The notes beneath the pieces were generated by a model. The model searched no databases. It saw nothing but the letters and a program-made list of their open reading frames with translations, and was not told the DNA's origin. A stretch of 64,000 bases of DNA from Aliishimia sp965656085 (lineage in GTDB: Bacteria > Pseudomonadota > Alphaproteobacteria > Rhodobacterales > Rhodobacteraceae): positions 1-64,000 of the forward strand of contig CBFHJA010000017.1 in assembly GCA_965656085.1 (NCBI GenBank). Reading direction: 5' to 3'. Both the position numbers and the translations under genes were made by a program. How positions within the stretch are numbered: position 1 is the first letter of the stretch; each line of letters starts with the position of its first letter. This document shows, piece by piece, positions 9,070 to 16,998 of this stretch.

Positions 9070-9575
9070 TGGCCAAGAAGTTCCCCGTCAACAAGATTAA
9101 GAAGCATCTCGTCTACACGGTTTGGGAGATTGCCGACCTGCTTGGCTGCCACAGGCAAACGGTCATTCGATGGATCAAGACTGGCGGATTGCCCGCTGAT
9201 TTGAGCCGCAAGCCGTGGCTGATCGAGGGGCATCATGTGAAGGCGTTTCTCGGCGCGCGGCAGTCCCGGACGCGCTGCAAACTGGCACTCCATCATTGCT
9301 ACTGCCTCGGGTGCAAGGGCCCCCGGGAACCCGACGGAAAATTCGCCGACTACGTCCAGCAGACACCAGAGAGCGGACGCTTGATCGGCCTTTGTCCAGA
9401 ATGCGGGGCAGTGATGAACAAGGTCGTGCGGCGAGCCGATCTGGAGGCCATCCGCGCAAAAATCGAGGTCACAATTCAGAGGGCCGCCCCAAGAATAGTG
9501 TCCCGCACTGCTCCCCCCTCAAAAGTAACCTTCAACACAGAGCAGAAAACCAATGTCAAAACGCAACAAAGATAA
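9069..9575 (+). CDS. Helix-turn-helix plus zinc-ribbon protein of the integration module
   Basis: The 168-residue product has an excisionase-like helix-turn-helix at about residues 12-60 (VWEIADLLGCHRQTVIRWIK). A probable zinc ribbon follows: CYCLGC near residue 80 and CPEC near residue 118. The C-terminus is basic and probably disordered. The start overlaps the previous stop (TGATG), and the end overlaps the recombinase start by 23 bp, so the three genes are cotranslated. I infer a role in directing or regulating recombination. No named family is assigned. Confidence 0.7.
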   Translation: MAKKFPVNKIKKHLVYTVWEIADLLGCHRQTVIRWIKTGGLPADLSRKPWLIEGHHVKAFLGARQSRTRCKLALHHCYCLGCKGPREPDGKFADYVQQTPESGRLIGLCPECGAVMNKVVRRADLEAIRAKIEVTIQRAAPRIVSRTAPPSKVTFNTEQKTNVKTQQR

Positions 9576-10614
9576 TCTTCGGATCAAGCGAAAATACCTT
9601 GTCTGGCGCGGCGACGCGCGTGGGTATTCTGCAGCCACGGTCGACAAGTCAGCTGCCGCGATTTCACTCTACGATGATTGGCTCGCGGGCAAGGATTTCC
9701 GCGCATTCCATGCCGAGCGTGCGCGTGCGTTCAAGCGACACCTTGGCCGGTTAACGAACGAGCGCACCGGAGCGCCGTTGTCTGCAGCAACGATCAACGG
9801 CATCCTGCGCGAATTGAAGGCCTTCTTCTATTGGCTCGCCGATCAGCCGGGGTACAAGTCACGGATCAACCGGGCCGATGCGGACTACCTGACGCCCGAT
9901 AAGAAGTCCGAAAATGCACGGCGCGGATCACTTTGGAAGCCGCATCCTTCACCAGAACAGGTTCGCTATGTAATTGCCAATATGCCGACACAGACCATCA
10001 TTGACCGCCGGAACCGAGCGCTTGTCACCTTCTTGTTTCTTGCCTGCTCTCGCGAAGGCGCGGCGATCTCGCTGCAGATCCGTCACGTGGATCTTGCCAA
10101 CAAGTGTGTCCAGTTCGACAGTCGGGACGTGAACACCAAGTTCGGCAAGCGGTTTTCAACCGGATTTTACCCCTTCGGCGATGAAATGGAGCAGGTGTTG
10201 ATCGACTGGGTCAACGAGTTGAAGACAACCCAGTTTTTCTCAGCAACTGATCCTCTCTTTCCCAAAACAGAGGTGGGAGTTGGCCCGTCGCGAAAATTTG
10301 AAGCGCTGGGCATTTCGAAAGAACCATGGGCCAGTGCGTCTGGTGCGGCGAAAATCTTCAAGGCTGCATTTTCGGATGCCGGCTTCTCGCCCTTCTCACC
10401 GCACCGGGTTCGCGACACTGTCACGGATCTGGCCAATGAATTTTGCCGCACGCCTGAAGAGTTCAAGGCTTGGTCACAGAATATGGGGCATGAGGACGTT
10501 CTCACCACCTTCCGGTCCTATGGATCCTTATCTCCAGGGCGTCAGATGGAGTTGATGAAACGTTTTCGCGTGCGCAAGCCGACAGACAAGGATGACGACG
10601 GTGTCATGGAGTAG
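9553..10614 (+). CDS. Tyrosine recombinase (phage-type integrase)
   Basis: This 353-residue protein has the two-domain layout of tyrosine recombinases: a SAM-like core-binding domain (about residues 20-100) and a C-terminal catalytic domain. The catalytic set is complete: Arg167 in ACSREGA, a Lys near 196-199, H284-x-x-R287 in SPHRVRD, H313 in MGHED, and the nucleophile Tyr323 in FRSYG. It is the likely integrase of the island ending at the tRNA-Lys gene. It stops 6 bp from the convergent QueC-like gene. Confidence 0.92.
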   Translation: MSKRNKDNLRIKRKYLVWRGDARGYSAATVDKSAAAISLYDDWLAGKDFRAFHAERARAFKRHLGRLTNERTGAPLSAATINGILRELKAFFYWLADQPGYKSRINRADADYLTPDKKSENARRGSLWKPHPSPEQVRYVIANMPTQTIIDRRNRALVTFLFLACSREGAAISLQIRHVDLANKCVQFDSRDVNTKFGKRFSTGFYPFGDEMEQVLIDWVNELKTTQFFSATDPLFPKTEVGVGPSRKFEALGISKEPWASASGAAKIFKAAFSDAGFSPFSPHRVRDTVTDLANEFCRTPEEFKAWSQNMGHEDVLTTFRSYGSLSPGRQMELMKRFRVRKPTDKDDDGVME

Positions 10615-10620
10615 ACGTTG

Positions 10621-12474
10621 TCAGCGATCCCTTGTTCGACGGACTTTGACCAATTCAGGGTTCAGGCGGTATCCGTGCCAAGGCACGTTTTCGATGAGTT
10701 CTAAGCCGGTCACTAATGCCAAACCACTTGCCGCAAAGCGGCCGTCCAAGACTTTTCTCGCATTCAGAATCCTACGGCGAACAGCCTCTTCGTTCTCAAG
10801 CGTCAAGAGCTTGGCCAGGTCTGCAGCGCGGATCAACGGGAAATCCAATGGTTGCAATCCTTGTCCCGCACCCTCCAGAAAAGCCTTGGCTAATTCTGTG
10901 AGCAAGTCCGCCGTAGCATTCCTTGCAAACGTTATGCGTCCCTCAATGACCACCTGCCTGCGGGCTTCATCGATTTCCACGAGTATGGTTTGAGTTTTCT
11001 CAGATGGTAGTTTGGGCGTTTCAATTGTTGGCAAGAGAACTTGTCTTTGCGCATCTCCGAAGAGTCTTGGCAAACTACCTTCCGCAAAGCTCGATGAACT
11101 GCGTCCTGTCAGAGTTTTTCGCAAGACATCAGAAACGCAGGTGCCATGCCGTCTCAAGAGTTCGGTGATCATCGACAGTGCCGTTTGCGGAGGATTTTCC
11201 AGATGACCGACGGCATCCAGAACAGATGGGAATAAGCGCTCGAGGTCGGCAGGCTCCATCTGTTCGAATGCACATGCGTTACGGACATAGGATAAAGCGA
11301 CTTCGCGATCGACAACACCCTTCCGAGGATCGTCCATCAACTTTACGCGGTAGGCTTCCAACGGATCGCAATGCTGCAGGCCGGCCGCGAGAACGGCAAA
11401 CCGCCGGTCGATACACTGTGAGCAGCGTCCGCAATGGGGATATTGCTTGGTTTGATTATGCACGTCAGCGCAACTGCGCGTGTGAGCGATCTGGTCACGC
11501 ATGTTCAATCGCGCGATGGTCTGCACAACATCTGCCTTGGTGCGCCAGAAGAACGGGTTGTCGATTCTCAACCCACCCGCGAAGACCTTCCCGAAGAACC
11601 CTGTGAACCGCGTCAGCGTCTGTGGATGTGTCGTTCTTGTCGCCCGCGTCCCTAGGACATTCCCAACCGGCGGCAGGTTCAGGCTCACAACACCGTTTTC
11701 ATAGAAAGACACACGATCAAGGCCGAACGTTTGCGCCGTGATGGCGCCCAGCGCTGCAAACAGGAATGACCGGCTTCGATGCGTGCCTTCTTTCAAACCG
11801 CGCCCGGTCATCTGCACTTGCACAGGAATATGTCGGCAGCACTGTTCCCCAAAATGGTCCGTCAGAGATTTGCGCAAGTGTCGCTGGACAGGTGCGATTT
11901 TCGTCGCCGAGAAATGGCTGACCAGCGCCACGCGTTCTCCATGCTCCGCGATTTCTTCCAATGCTCCGGCGAAAGAATCGAGACCTCCCGAAAACATCAG
12001 AACCCGGCTCGCGCGCCACGAACTCTCTTCATCAAACCAGAAAAATCGCGACCGTTCCGCTTCGGGATAGGTCTTCTGGGAAAAGGTGAACTCAAACCGA
12101 TCACCGGAAAGGAACATCAGGGTTTCCTCAAGCGTCTCCCTCAGGCCATCTTCCTGCCAAAATGCGAAATCTCGGACGGGCATATCGACAAGAAACCGTC
12201 GATGCCATTTTTGCCCCATCTGTTGATCCGCAGAACCGCCCCGGCTGACAGCGGCATCCGCTCCGTAAACCAACGCGGCGATTTCGAGCAGATCAAGCGC
12301 CCGATCCGGCAATTCTGCAACCATTTGCCGGTTTAATTGGCTGATCCTGAGTTTGATACCAAACGGCTTGCCGTCCAGTTCGACACGTAACTCTTCGTCG
12401 CCACCGCTCTTGGTCAACGGGGGGAGGTACCGAATATGATATTCAGGCGCTACCACGCCGACGCCCAAATTCAT
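10621..12474 (-). CDS. QueC-like PP-loop protein with winged-helix tail, probable defence protein
   Basis: The product is 617 residues; QueC itself is near 230. FSGGLDS at residues 161-167 is the PP-loop that binds ATP. RSFLFAALGAITA matches the QueC helix after it. C335 with C348, C351 and C354 (CGRCSQC) copies the QueC zinc site. The region before residue 155 and that from 370 to 500 are unrecognised. The last 90 residues end AVRRRILNARKVL and LIENVPWHGYRLNP, which look like an OmpR/PhoB winged helix. The fold supports a ligase using a 7-carboxy-7-deazaguanine-like or other carboxylate substrate, as in QatC of Qat and Cap9 of type IV CBASS. No queuosine genes lie nearby. It overlaps the upstream gene by 32 bp. 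The start is uncertain: ATG at 12474 or TTG at 12468, which has better GAGGG spacing. Confidence 0.75.
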   Translation of the reverse strand: MNLGVGVVAPEYHIRYLPPLTKSGGDEELRVELDGKPFGIKLRISQLNRQMVAELPDRALDLLEIAALVYGADAAVSRGGSADQQMGQKWHRRFLVDMPVRDFAFWQEDGLRETLEETLMFLSGDRFEFTFSQKTYPEAERSRFFWFDEESSWRASRVLMFSGGLDSFAGALEEIAEHGERVALVSHFSATKIAPVQRHLRKSLTDHFGEQCCRHIPVQVQMTGRGLKEGTHRSRSFLFAALGAITAQTFGLDRVSFYENGVVSLNLPPVGNVLGTRATRTTHPQTLTRFTGFFGKVFAGGLRIDNPFFWRTKADVVQTIARLNMRDQIAHTRSCADVHNQTKQYPHCGRCSQCIDRRFAVLAAGLQHCDPLEAYRVKLMDDPRKGVVDREVALSYVRNACAFEQMEPADLERLFPSVLDAVGHLENPPQTALSMITELLRRHGTCVSDVLRKTLTGRSSSSFAEGSLPRLFGDAQRQVLLPTIETPKLPSEKTQTILVEIDEARRQVVIEGRITFARNATADLLTELAKAFLEGAGQGLQPLDFPLIRAADLAKLLTLENEEAVRRRILNARKVLDGRFAASGLALVTGLELIENVPWHGYRLNPELVKVRRTRDR

Positions 12475-13222
12475 CCCTCATTTTCTTGAAGGCATACTTT
12501 GTAAACCGATCAATGGCGCCTTGATCCAAAGCCTGTTTCTGCCAAACGGTCTTGCCATACCAACCGCCTGCAAACTCCTGAACGATCCTAGACGCCTCGA
12601 ATGTGTGTTGGGCCAACGCACGCTGAAACTCCCTGCGCTGGGCATCATCCGCAAACCGAGACCCGGGCCCTGTGTGATCCGCCAACTCGCGGCTCAAGTA
12701 GTAGTCCAGCGAGCGATGGGTGAGCCGCGCAAAGAAATCTCTGGCGAGAACAGCGAAGCGATCCCCCGATGCAAAACTGCCAAGCGCGGTGCGTATTTCG
12801 ACAGCTGTCGGTTCGAAAAGGCTGGGCAGGCGGTCCCGAAGCTGAACAGACAAGCTTTCGAGTAGGGCAGATTTCGCCAGCTCTCCCGCATCTGACGAGT
12901 ACCCGGTCTCGAAACTCTGCCGATCGATTGCGAGCTCAAGCCCGGCGAGCAAGCCTGTCACTGACGACAACGCATCTCGGCCAACACCAAGATCGGCCAT
13001 CGCGTCTTCAAATCCAGGCGCACGGGCCAACAAAGGCAGTCTGACAAGCAAAGAACTGACGAACTGGAAGTTGGGATCGCAACTGGCGCGAGACAGATCA
13101 CGGTCGGACGCCTTTGCGGCAGCCTCAGCGATCACCTCGATCTCTGCATCCGAATCCAGTAAACCTACGACCTCGCGCCACTTTTTCGACTGTGGCAACG
13201 TGCCGAGCCGAATGTGGCCCAT
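12443..13222 (-). CDS. Met-Gly-starting alpha-helical partner of the QueC-like protein
   Basis: I recognise no characterised family in this 259-residue protein. The ATG at 13222 has GGGAGGA 5 nt upstream and gives MGHIRLGTLPQSKKWREVV, so the mature N-terminus after Met removal should be Gly. In-frame starts further out, such as 13285, lack a ribosome site. The sequence is Ala/Leu-rich and predicted helical throughout, with a conserved-looking basic C-terminus (GGWYGKTVWQKQ and FTKYAFKKMRDEF). It is first in a two-gene operon with the QueC-like gene, so the pair probably acts together. Confidence 0.7.
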   Translation of the reverse strand: MGHIRLGTLPQSKKWREVVGLLDSDAEIEVIAEAAAKASDRDLSRASCDPNFQFVSSLLVRLPLLARAPGFEDAMADLGVGRDALSSVTGLLAGLELAIDRQSFETGYSSDAGELAKSALLESLSVQLRDRLPSLFEPTAVEIRTALGSFASGDRFAVLARDFFARLTHRSLDYYLSRELADHTGPGSRFADDAQRREFQRALAQHTFEASRIVQEFAGGWYGKTVWQKQALDQGAIDRFTKYAFKKMRDEFGRRRGSA

Positions 13223-13290
13223 GGCGTCCTCCCTATCGCGTAAAGGCTGGAGCAGCCGTAGTAGAAAATCAAAGAATTTTTGCACGCAAG

Positions 13291-13309
13291 GCTTACCCTG
13301 CGCTTACCC
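13291..13309. repeat. Tandem GCTTACCC pair
   Basis: GCTTACCC occurs at 13291-13298 and again at 13302-13309, 11 bp apart, close to one helical turn. The pair lies between the Met-Gly gene and the tRNA-Lys 3' end, where an integration site is suspected. It could be a recombinase or excisionase arm site, or an operator for the operon. This is position-based inference. Confidence 0.3.
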
Positions 13310-13356
13310 AGCCATTGGCCACTCACGCCAAGCGTCCCTTAAGTCTTTGAATAAAA

Positions 13357-13432
13357 TGGTGAGCCCTGCAGGATTCGAACCTGCGACCCACTGATTAAAA
13401 GTCAGTTGCTCTACCAACTGAGCTAAGGGCCC
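13357..13432 (-). tRNA. tRNA-Lys (anticodon TTT)
   Basis: The 76-nt gene reads GGGCCCTTAGCTCAGTTGG at its 5' end and folds as a standard cloverleaf. The anticodon stem is CTGAC/GTCAG-like around CTTTTAA (anticodon TTT), the T arm contains GGTTCGAATCC, and the encoded 3' end is ACCA. The acceptor stem pairs with one G-U. Its 3' end faces the accessory region to the left, the usual orientation when a tRNA gene is the attachment site of an island. Confidence 0.97.
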
Positions 13433-13537
13433 ACGTGGCAGGCTACTTAGAAAGACATGGGCGGGGGGTCAAGGGCAATTCGGCCCCGCAGCGACGGGAG
13501 TCTGGATTCTGCGACGCGGCGTCGCTATATGCGCGGC

Positions 13538-14371
13538 ATGACCACAGATGAGATCACCGGTTTGCCCTTCATGAAAATGCACGGGCTGGGAAACGACTTT
13601 GTCGTGCTCGACGCGCGTGCGCAGCCCGTGGAGATGACCCCCGCCCTTGCCCGCGCCCTCGCCGACCGTCATCGCGGGGTGGGATTCGATCAGCTTGCGG
13701 TGATCTCGCCCGGCACCGACGCGCATCTCACCTTCTACAATGCGGACGGCTCGCTCTCGGCGGCCTGCGGCAATGCAACGCGCTGCATCGCGCGTATGCT
13801 GCTCGATGAGACCGGCTCAGGGGCGCTCACCCTCACCACCGAACGCGGCACGCTGGCGGCCCGCAAGGCCGGAGATGGGCTGACCTCGGTGAATATGGGG
13901 CCGCCGCAACTGGACTGGCAGGACATCCCTCTCGCCGAGGCCATGGACACGCTGGAACTGCCCATAGAGGGCGCGCCCACCGCCACAGGCATGGGCAACC
14001 CGCATTGCACTTTCTTCGTCGAAGATGCAGAGGCGATCCCGCTGGAGCAGTTCGGGCCGCGCTATGAGCACCACCCGCTTTATCCTGCGCGCACCAATGT
14101 GCAGGTCGCGCAGATCGTCGGTCCCGATCACATCCGGATGCGCGTCTGGGAACGCGGCACCGGGATCACGCTGGCCTCCGGGTCCTCTTCCTGTGCCACC
14201 GCCGTGGCCGCGGCCCGGCGCGGGCTCACAGGGCGGCACGTGCGGCTTGATCTCGACGGCGGCACACTTGAGGTCGACTGGCGCGAGGATGGCGTTTGGA
14301 TGACCGGCCCCACCGCGCATGTCTTCTCCGGCACACTCACGCCTGACTGGCTCGCACAGGTCACATCATGA
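13538..14371 (+). CDS. dapF: Diaminopimelate epimerase
   Basis: DapF interconverts LL- and meso-diaminopimelate for lysine and peptidoglycan synthesis. This 277-residue protein begins near FMKMHGLGNDFVVLD, the family N-terminal signature. It has both catalytic cysteines: one in ACGNATRC, the other in ASGSSSCATAVAA, where most DapF have a Gly/Thr-rich version of the second motif. The start ATG at 13538 is preferred over a longer frame that runs toward the tRNA. It overlaps mtaB as ATGA. Confidence 0.96.
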   Translation: MTTDEITGLPFMKMHGLGNDFVVLDARAQPVEMTPALARALADRHRGVGFDQLAVISPGTDAHLTFYNADGSLSAACGNATRCIARMLLDETGSGALTLTTERGTLAARKAGDGLTSVNMGPPQLDWQDIPLAEAMDTLELPIEGAPTATGMGNPHCTFFVEDAEAIPLEQFGPRYEHHPLYPARTNVQVAQIVGPDHIRMRVWERGTGITLASGSSSCATAVAAARRGLTGRHVRLDLDGGTLEVDWREDGVWMTGPTAHVFSGTLTPDWLAQVTS

Positions 14372-15621
14372 GCGCGCCGAAATTCACCACGCTGGGCTGC
14401 CGTCTCAACGCCTATGAGACCGAGGCCATGAAGGAATTGTTGGGTGCTGCCGGGCTGCAAAACGCGGTGGTGGTGAACACCTGCGCCGTGACCGCCGAGG
14501 CTGTGCGCAAGGCGCGCAAGGAGATTCGCAAGCTGCGCCGCGAGAACCCGTCGGCGCGCCTGATCGTCACCGGCTGCGCGGCCCAGACAGAGCCGGAAAC
14601 CTTCGCCCAGATGGGCGAGGTCGACGCGGTGATCGGCAATACCGAGAAGATGCAGGCCAGCACGTGGCAGGGTCTCGCAGCGGATTTCATCGGCCAGACC
14701 GAGGCCGTGCAGGTCGATGACATCATGTCCGTCACCGAAACCGCCGGGCATCTTATCGACGGGTTCGGCACCCGCTCGCGCGCCTATGTGCAGGTGCAGA
14801 ACGGCTGCGATCACCGCTGCACCTTCTGCATCATACCCTATGGCCGGGGCAATTCGCGCTCGGTTCCGGCAGGTGTTGTGGTCGAGCAGATCAAGCGGCT
14901 GGTGGGCAAGGGCTTCAACGAGGTCGTGCTGACCGGGGTCGATCTGACGTCATGGGGTGCCGACTTGCCTGCGGAGCCAAAGCTCGGCGATCTGGTGATG
15001 CGCATCCTGAAGCTGGTGCCGGACCTGCCGCGCTTGCGGATTTCATCGATCGACTCGATCGAAGTGGACGTCAACCTGATGCAGGCCATCGCCACCGAAC
15101 CGCGCCTCATGCCGCATCTGCACCTCTCGCTGCAGCATGGCGACGACCTGATCCTCAAGCGGATGAAGCGCCGCCACCTGCGGGATGATGCGATCCGCTT
15201 CGCCGAAGAGGCGCGGCGGCTGCGGCCCGATATGACCTTTGGCGCGGATATCATCGCTGGGTTCCCGACAGAGACCGAGGCGCATTTCGAGAACTCGCTG
15301 CGGTTGGTGGACGAGTGCGACCTGACATGGCTGCATGTCTTCCCCTACTCGCAGCGCGAGGGCACCCCCGCCGCGCGGATGCCCCCGGTGCAGGGCGGCG
15401 CGATCAAGGAGCGCGCGGCGCGGCTCCGGGCGAAGGGAGAGGCGCAAGTCCGCAAGCACCTTGCCGCGCAGGTCGGCAAAACGCACCACATCCTTATGGA
15501 AAACCCGAGCATGGGCCGCACCGAGCAATTCACTGAAGTGCGCTTCGCGACCCCGCAGACCGAAGGGCAGATCGTTTCCGCCACGATCCGTGGTCACGCG
15601 GCGTCCCACCTCACCGCCTGA
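14368..15621 (+). CDS. mtaB: tRNA t6A37 methylthiotransferase MtaB
   Basis: MtaB is a radical SAM enzyme that adds a methylthio group to t6A at position 37 of tRNA. This 417-residue protein shows the N-terminal UPF0004 cysteines (LGCRLN, NTCAVT, TGCAAQ), which hold the second Fe-S cluster. The radical SAM CxxxCxxC appears as NGCDHRCTFCIIPYGRG. The start LGCRLN with NTCAVT distinguishes MtaB from MiaB and RimO. It is coupled to dapF by a 4-bp overlap. Confidence 0.93.
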   Translation: MSAPKFTTLGCRLNAYETEAMKELLGAAGLQNAVVVNTCAVTAEAVRKARKEIRKLRRENPSARLIVTGCAAQTEPETFAQMGEVDAVIGNTEKMQASTWQGLAADFIGQTEAVQVDDIMSVTETAGHLIDGFGTRSRAYVQVQNGCDHRCTFCIIPYGRGNSRSVPAGVVVEQIKRLVGKGFNEVVLTGVDLTSWGADLPAEPKLGDLVMRILKLVPDLPRLRISSIDSIEVDVNLMQAIATEPRLMPHLHLSLQHGDDLILKRMKRRHLRDDAIRFAEEARRLRPDMTFGADIIAGFPTETEAHFENSLRLVDECDLTWLHVFPYSQREGTPAARMPPVQGGAIKERAARLRAKGEAQVRKHLAAQVGKTHHILMENPSMGRTEQFTEVRFATPQTEGQIVSATIRGHAASHLTA

Positions 15622-15659
15622 CGCGCCACCCCCCTGTTTTCCTTTTGACAAAAATATTC

Positions 15660-15697
15660 GCGGGGGAGTCGCCAAAGGCGGCGGGGGCAGCCGCCTC
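15660..15697. terminator. Possible bidirectional terminator hairpin
   Basis: Between the convergent mtaB and P450 genes, GGCGGC (15677-15682) pairs with GCCGCC (15690-15695). AT-rich DNA with an A5/T5 run lies at about 15647-15660. The layout suits termination of the P450 message on the minus strand. The U tract is separated from the stem, so this is tentative. Confidence 0.35.
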
Positions 15698-16906
15698 CTA
15701 CCCGGTCTCCACAGGAAACGCCGTATACCCCCGAAAGCGCGCCAGAGGCAGCCGGACCCGTGCCCCGGTCTGCGCCAGCTTGGGAAACCTCTGCACCAGC
15801 TCGCCCACCGCGATGCGGCCCTCGATACGCGCCAGCGTGGCCCCAAGGCAGACATGGATGCCGGTTATGAAGGCGATATGCCGGTTCGGGCGGCGGGTGA
15901 TGTCAAACCGATCGGGATCCGGAAACACGTCCGGGTCGCGATTCGCCGCAGCAATCGACGTGTGGATATAGGTGCCCTTTGGCAGCACCGTGTGACCAAG
16001 GTCGATCTCTTCCCCCGCGAGCCGATTGCCGATTTGCAGGGGGCTTTCCATGCGCAGGCATTCTTCGATGGCGGGGGTGATCAGGTCTGGCGCGGCCCGC
16101 AGCGCCGCAAGGGCGTCGGGGTGGTCGAGCAGCGAGCCGATCGCATTGCCGACCATGCTCGTGGTGGTCTCGTGGCCTGCGTTGAGCAGGAAGATGCAGT
16201 TCTGGATCAATTCTTCCTGTGTCAGGCGCCGCCCGTCATGCTCCCCGAAGATCAGCGCTTCGAGCACCTCGCCCTGCGCCGCACCATCCGGGTTCGCCCG
16301 GCGATGGTCGATCAGTTCGCCAAGGATCGCCGCAAACTCTGTCACCGCAGCGTTGCCAGCTGCCAGACGCTCGGGCGGAGCGACCGGGTCAAGCGCGCCG
16401 AGAATGGCAATGGAGTAGCCGCGTAAGCGGTCCCGGTGGCTTTCGGGGATGCCCAGCATGAAGGAAATGATCTCAGTGGGCAGCACCTTGGCGAAATCTT
16501 CGATCAGATCAAACTGACCCATCTCCGCCACACGGTCCAATAACCGATCCACAATGCGGTCAATGAGCGGTTCGAACTCCGCGAGTTTGCGCGGCGTGAA
16601 GGCCCCCGAGATCAGTTTGCGGACAACGGTGTGATAAGGCGGGTCGTTGAACACGAGACTGGTCGTGTGGTGCTCCAGCAGCGGGCACTGTCCGAATTTC
16701 TCGCCAAAGGCCTCCGTCTTGTCCGAGAGCATGTCGCGGGACTGGTAGACTTTGAGGCAATCGGCGTAGCGGGTGAGAACCACCGAGCCATCGGGGTTGC
16801 GATGCGCCGGGGCCGAGCGGCGCAGGGCGTGCAAGACCGGGTGCGGATCTTCAATGAAATCTGGGCCGATCGTATTCAGATCGAACCCCGCAATGTCCAA
16901 CGCCAT
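15698..16906 (-). CDS. Cytochrome P450
   Basis: This 402-residue soluble P450 has the oxygen-binding I-helix motif AGHETTTS and the K-helix ExxR in EECLR. The heme loop FITGIHVCLGATLARIEG contains the proximal Cys. Bacterial class I P450s of this size take electrons from a ferredoxin and reductase; none is encoded next to it, so the partner and substrate are unknown. A GGGAGG ribosome site precedes the ATG. It stands alone, convergent with mtaB. Confidence 0.93.
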   Translation of the reverse strand: MALDIAGFDLNTIGPDFIEDPHPVLHALRRSAPAHRNPDGSVVLTRYADCLKVYQSRDMLSDKTEAFGEKFGQCPLLEHHTTSLVFNDPPYHTVVRKLISGAFTPRKLAEFEPLIDRIVDRLLDRVAEMGQFDLIEDFAKVLPTEIISFMLGIPESHRDRLRGYSIAILGALDPVAPPERLAAGNAAVTEFAAILGELIDHRRANPDGAAQGEVLEALIFGEHDGRRLTQEELIQNCIFLLNAGHETTTSMVGNAIGSLLDHPDALAALRAAPDLITPAIEECLRMESPLQIGNRLAGEEIDLGHTVLPKGTYIHTSIAAANRDPDVFPDPDRFDITRRPNRHIAFITGIHVCLGATLARIEGRIAVGELVQRFPKLAQTGARVRLPLARFRGYTAFPVETG

Positions 16907-16936
16907 GTGTCATCCTCCCTCGCCACGCAGCTTCAC

Positions 16937-16970
16937 AAAAGAAAACCCCCCGCACAAGAGTGCGAGGGGC
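16937..16970 (-). terminator. Rho-independent terminator after petC
   Basis: On the minus strand CCCCTCGCAC pairs with GTGCGGGGGG around a TCTT loop (10 bp, one G-U pair), followed by TTTTCTTTT. It lies about 30 bp after the petC stop and ends the petABC transcript. Confidence 0.85.
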
Positions 16971-16998
16971 TCATTTGCTCAGCGCGGATGGGCGCTTA

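Noticed and set aside
10621..13222. Complete QatABCD or type IV CBASS system
   Set aside because: Only the QueC-like component is recognisable; no KAP-type ATPase, TatD nuclease, CD-NTase or transglycosylase gene is adjacent.
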